From Shewanella sp. 1CM18E (GTDB lineage: Bacteria > Pseudomonadota > Gammaproteobacteria > Enterobacterales > Shewanellaceae): 64,000 nt of DNA. Positions 61,317 through 64,000 of the stretch are shown here, one piece after another. The DNA is taken from assembly GCF_023161665.1 (NCBI RefSeq), contig NZ_JALNTW010000002.1, forward strand, positions 434,001 through 498,000. Reading direction: 5' to 3'. Within the stretch, counting starts at the first letter, position 1. Each line of letters opens with the position of its first letter. The notes under the pieces were generated by a model that was given only the letters and a program-made list of their open reading frames with translations, made no database searches and was not told the DNA's origin. A program made the translations under genes and the position numbers.

Positions 61317-62897
61317 TTATTGCTTACAAGCAGCATCTGGCGAGCAAGATTTAATGCGCAGTACAATAATGCTTAATACGAATAATACGCTACAAGCAAT
61401 TAAACCTGCGGTTACAGACTCGGTAAAGCCAAGCACTAAGTAACCCGCCATGCTTATCCCAGCAACGATTAACGCATATGGAAGCTGCGTCATAACGTGG
61501 TCGATATGGTGACAGTTTGCACCTGTTGATGACAAAATCGTAGTGTCTGAAATCGGTGAACAATGATCACCAAATACCGCGCCAGCAAGCACAGACGCAA
61601 GCATTGGTAACATCATGCCTGTGTGACTACCCATCGCCATATCTGCTGCAATTGGTAGCATGATACCAAAGGTACCCCAGCTAGTGCCGGTAGAGAACGC
61701 TGTCAAACCAGCTAGAATGAATAGTACTGCCGGTAGCATGGCAAATGGAATATTACCGGTTGCTAGGCTTGCCATGTACTTACCTGTTTCTAACTGACCA
61801 ATTACGCCGGCAATTGTCCAAGCAAACAGCAAGATATAGATAGCAGGCAGCATTGACTTAGCGCCTTCGAATAGACCTTTAGCGATCATCGATTTTTCAA
61901 CGCCTTGGTAAATAACCAGCGCTAGAGTAACCACTAGACCAATTGCTGCACCAAAGAATAACGATGAACCAACGTCAGTATTTTCAAACGCACCAATTAA
62001 ACTGAATTCTGCACCTTTGGCAGCTAGAGCATCACCGCCGCTGCTAACCATAAAGTAGAAAGTCGCAAATACAAGTACAGTAATTGGCAAGAACAAGCCC
62101 ATGATCTTACCTGTATCAGCTTCTGGTAAGTCTGAGTTAGCGCCTGGTGGTAAACCTTTAGATTCGTCATAAAGCTCGCCTTTTTGCGCTTTAAGCTCAT
62201 GTTGGCGCATTGGACCAATATCAAGCCCCATCAAGGCAACACAAAGCAGTAATAACAGCGCAAAAATTGCGTAGAAGTTCATCGGGATCATCTGCACAAA
62301 CACACTTAAGTGGCCTGTGTCAGTAAAACCATGAGCTGTTAAGATCCCGCCGATTAATGCGATAATATATGCACCCCAGCTTGATACTGGTGAGATCACG
62401 CAAATTGGCGCAGCAGTAGAATCAAGCAAATAAGCCAGTTTACTGCGAGAAATGTAGTATCTGTCGGTAAGGGGTCTTGCCACACTACCAACCACTAAAC
62501 TATTAAAATAATCGTCGATAAATACTACACAACCTAAAAACATGGTTAGTAGTTTTGCATCGCGCTTATTACGAATATGGTTACGTGCCCAATCGGCGAA
62601 TGCTCTTGATGAGCCACTCACAGTGATTAAAGCCGTGATCATGCCAAGCAGTACAAGGAAGCCTAAAATATAAAGATTCCAGCTATTTAACGCGCCATCA
62701 TCCCAAATCAGAGCGGATACTTTTTCACCTAGGTATTGTGCCGTTTGCATAGCCGAGAAATCGGTAAGCAGTAAAGCCCCCAATACAATCCCCACACCCA
62801 GTGACAGTAGAACACGACGAGTTAACATCGCAAGTACGATTGCCGCTACCGGAGGCAGCAGCGATAAAGCCGAATCGGCATAGCTTATAATTGTCAT
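61317..62897 (-). CDS. lysW: NhaC-family transporter, predicted lysine transporter LysW
   Basis: 526-aa inner-membrane protein with about 12 hydrophobic helices, of the NhaC Na+/H+ antiporter superfamily: FLGCVVFIDDYFNSLVVGS with the family's DD motif, AAPICVISPVSSWGAYIIAL, AFSTGTSWGTFGIMLP and VFGDHCSPISDTTILSS. Its long leader carries a lysine riboswitch, so it most probably imports or exports lysine rather than acting only as an antiporter. LysW is the name used for lysine-riboswitch-controlled NhaC-type proteins in gammaproteobacteria. Substrate is inferred from regulation. Confidence 0.85.
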   Translation of the reverse strand: MTIISYADSALSLLPPVAAIVLAMLTRRVLLSLGVGIVLGALLLTDFSAMQTAQYLGEKVSALIWDDGALNSWNLYILGFLVLLGMITALITVSGSSRAFADWARNHIRNKRDAKLLTMFLGCVVFIDDYFNSLVVGSVARPLTDRYYISRSKLAYLLDSTAAPICVISPVSSWGAYIIALIGGILTAHGFTDTGHLSVFVQMIPMNFYAIFALLLLLCVALMGLDIGPMRQHELKAQKGELYDESKGLPPGANSDLPEADTGKIMGLFLPITVLVFATFYFMVSSGGDALAAKGAEFSLIGAFENTDVGSSLFFGAAIGLVVTLALVIYQGVEKSMIAKGLFEGAKSMLPAIYILLFAWTIAGVIGQLETGKYMASLATGNIPFAMLPAVLFILAGLTAFSTGTSWGTFGIMLPIAADMAMGSHTGMMLPMLASVLAGAVFGDHCSPISDTTILSSTGANCHHIDHVMTQLPYALIVAGISMAGYLVLGFTESVTAGLIACSVLFVLSIIVLRIKSCSPDAACKQ

Positions 62898-63023
62898 TGT
62901 TTTAATTTCTTCGCTAAATACGAATGGAGGCCGACTGAACTGGTGGGATATAGCAATAAATATCTGATTACACCTGTCCTATCAGTAGCGCTCCATAGCC
63001 ATATTAATGGTTCGTCATTAATA

Positions 63024-63205
63024 TAAAAATTTCTTATCTTCCAGATAAGAAAATACTATGGCAGTGCTGCCCCTATTTGGTCACAGCCCCAGCAACTAGC
63101 CCCGATATGCTATGTCACTTCGGCATCAAATCCTTTCTCGATAGATCAGCGGCATCACCCTACTTATCGATACTGATATTTAATGCACCTCTACTTCTCA
63201 GGACG
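63024..63205 (-). ncRNA. Lysine riboswitch (L box) controlling lysW
   Basis: Read 5'-3' on the minus strand the leader holds AGAGGTGC, AGGGTGATGCCGCTGA, GATTTGATGCCGAAGTGAC, GGGGCTAGTTGCTGGGGCTGT and GGGGCAGCACTGCCATAG in order, the sequence and spacing of the lysine riboswitch core. An intrinsic terminator (TTCTTATCT / AGATAAGAA followed by ATTTTTATA at 63025-63052) forms the expression platform. Lysine binding should stabilise the aptamer and end transcription before lysW. Confidence 0.88.
63025..63052 (-). terminator. Riboswitch-controlled intrinsic terminator
   Basis: Stem TTCTTATCT / AGATAAGAA with a GGA-type loop followed by a U-rich tract on the minus strand. Confidence 0.8.
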
Positions 63206-63242
63206 CAATTTAAGACTAGCTCAAAAAGCGTGACGGACATAA

Positions 63243-63284
63243 AAACATAAGCGGCTTTAGAGATGCTACTCTAAAGCCGCTTAT
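63243..63284 (-). terminator. Terminator downstream of etfA
   Basis: A perfect 16-bp stem (63247-63262 with 63269-63284, ATAAGCGGCTTTAGAG) with a six-base loop and GTTTTTATG after it on the minus strand. Confidence 0.85.
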
Positions 63285-63397
63285 CGTGACACAGATCACA
63301 CACAATACCAAATCAACATCAAGAACAACAACAAACTCAAAACCAATTTGAAACAATTGACTAGGTTAATGGCATATGCGTCATTGCTGTTATTTGA

Positions 63398-64000
63398 TTA
63401 AAGCTGCGCCAATAATTGTGGCACCGCATCAAATAAATCTGCTTCAAGACCATAATCCGCCACTTGGAAAATTGGCGCTTCAGGATCTTTATTGATAGCC
63501 ACAATCACTTTCGAGTCCTTCATACCCGCCAAGTGTTGAATCGCACCTGAAATACCCACAGCGATATACAGATCTGGCGCAACAATCTTACCGGTTTGCC
63601 CCACTTGCAAATCGTTTGGTACAAAGCCCGCATCAACCGCCGCGCGAGACGCACCAAGCGCGCCACCTAGCTTATCGGCTAGTTGCTCTAAAATACCAAA
63701 GTTTTCACTATTACCTAATGCGCGGCCGCCAGATACAACGACTGATGCGCTACCTAGCTCTGGACGCTCTGATTCAGTCAGGCTTTGTGTGACAAACTCA
63801 ACTTGCGGCGCAATGTCTTGAGCTAAAGTGACAAGTTCTGCACTGCCGTCTAAAGCCACGGCATCGAATGCACTAGAGCGCACTGTCATCACTTTTTTAT
63901 CATCTAAGCTCTGCACAGTCGCTAATGCGTTACCCGCATAAATTGGGCGAACAAAAGTATCGCTGCTAAAAACCTCAATCACTTCTGAAAGTTGCGAAAC
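63398..64000 (-). CDS. etfA: Electron transfer flavoprotein subunit alpha (N-terminal part outside window)
   Basis: C-terminal 200 residues of the ETF alpha subunit, which carries FAD and accepts electrons from acyl-CoA dehydrogenases such as LiuA. FAD-binding signatures are [56 protein letters not shown], and [23 protein letters not shown]. The reading frame stays open to base 64000; an internal GTG at 63982 is not a real start. etfB is expected just beyond the window. Confidence 0.95.
   Translation of the reverse strand, partial: VSQLSEVIEVFSSDTFVRPIYAGNALATVQSLDDKKVMTVRSSAFDAVALDGSAELVTLAQDIAPQVEFVTQSLTESERPELGSASVVVSGGRALGNSENFGILEQLADKLGGALGASRAAVDAGFVPNDLQVGQTGKIVAPDLYIAVGISGAIQHLAGMKDSKVIVAINKDPEAPIFQVADYGLEADLFDAVPQLLAQL

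Noticed and set aside
1..64000. CRISPR arrays, rRNA or tRNA genes
   Set aside because: No regularly spaced direct repeats and no cloverleaf or rRNA sequence were recognised by eye.

Overview
The window looks like a chromosomal segment of a Shewanella-type marine gammaproteobacterium. The main reasons are a complete leucine/isovalerate degradation (liu) locus next to gnd and menA, a dmsEFABG-type extracellular DMSO-reductase operon with a decaheme cytochrome and an MtrB-like barrel, a lysine-riboswitch-controlled NhaC-family transporter, and attC-type integron sites. No rRNA, tRNA or CRISPR array was seen. The genus is inferred from gene content and order, not from a database search.

Layout. 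1-5.6 kb: partial SDR oxidoreductase, menA (menaquinone synthesis), gnd, and a propionate-type acyl-CoA synthetase. 5.9-15.1 kb: liuR-liuA-liuB-liuC-liuD-(56-aa ORF)-liuE, then scoA-scoB. Together these turn isovaleryl-CoA into acetyl-CoA and acetoacetate, and acetoacetate into acetoacetyl-CoA. The electrons from LiuA would pass to ETF, whose alpha subunit begins at the far right of the window. 15.2-22.4 kb: a DUF4156-type lipoprotein, a minor-pilin operon (pilE, fimT, pilV, pilW and a large PilX-like beta-solenoid protein), then small conserved genes. 22.6-29.7 kb: dmsEFABG on the minus strand. 30.2-37.7 kb: poorly known envelope proteins, including a secreted DUF1176/LprI-like protein, a tandem paralogous pair and a small beta-barrel.

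38-48.7 kb is accessory-looking: GNAT enzymes, an alpha/beta hydrolase, a thioredoxin-fold protein, an oxidoreductase/LysR/MFS group that shares a palindromic operator, and a five-gene operon of CMD, VOC, two small DMT transporters and a HapK-like protein. 48.8-54.4 kb is an island: five cassettes, all on the minus strand, each followed by an attC-like site, with no recognisable integrase. Inverted copies of a repeat flank the island, and a decayed copy of the 3' end of a gene 12 kb upstream lies just outside it. 54.4-64 kb returns to core genes: lemA with two DUF3137-like membrane proteins, tdk, an M3 lipoprotein peptidase, a lysW-like transporter under a lysine riboswitch, and partial etfA.

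The most unusual items are the intI-less cassette array with its inverted flanks, a HEPN-motif cassette gene, a 56-aa duplicate of half a biotinyl domain inside the liu operon, a 28-aa membrane peptide, a 25-aa upstream ORF coupled to a lipoprotein gene, and a pilin fused to a beta-solenoid where pilY1 would be expected.
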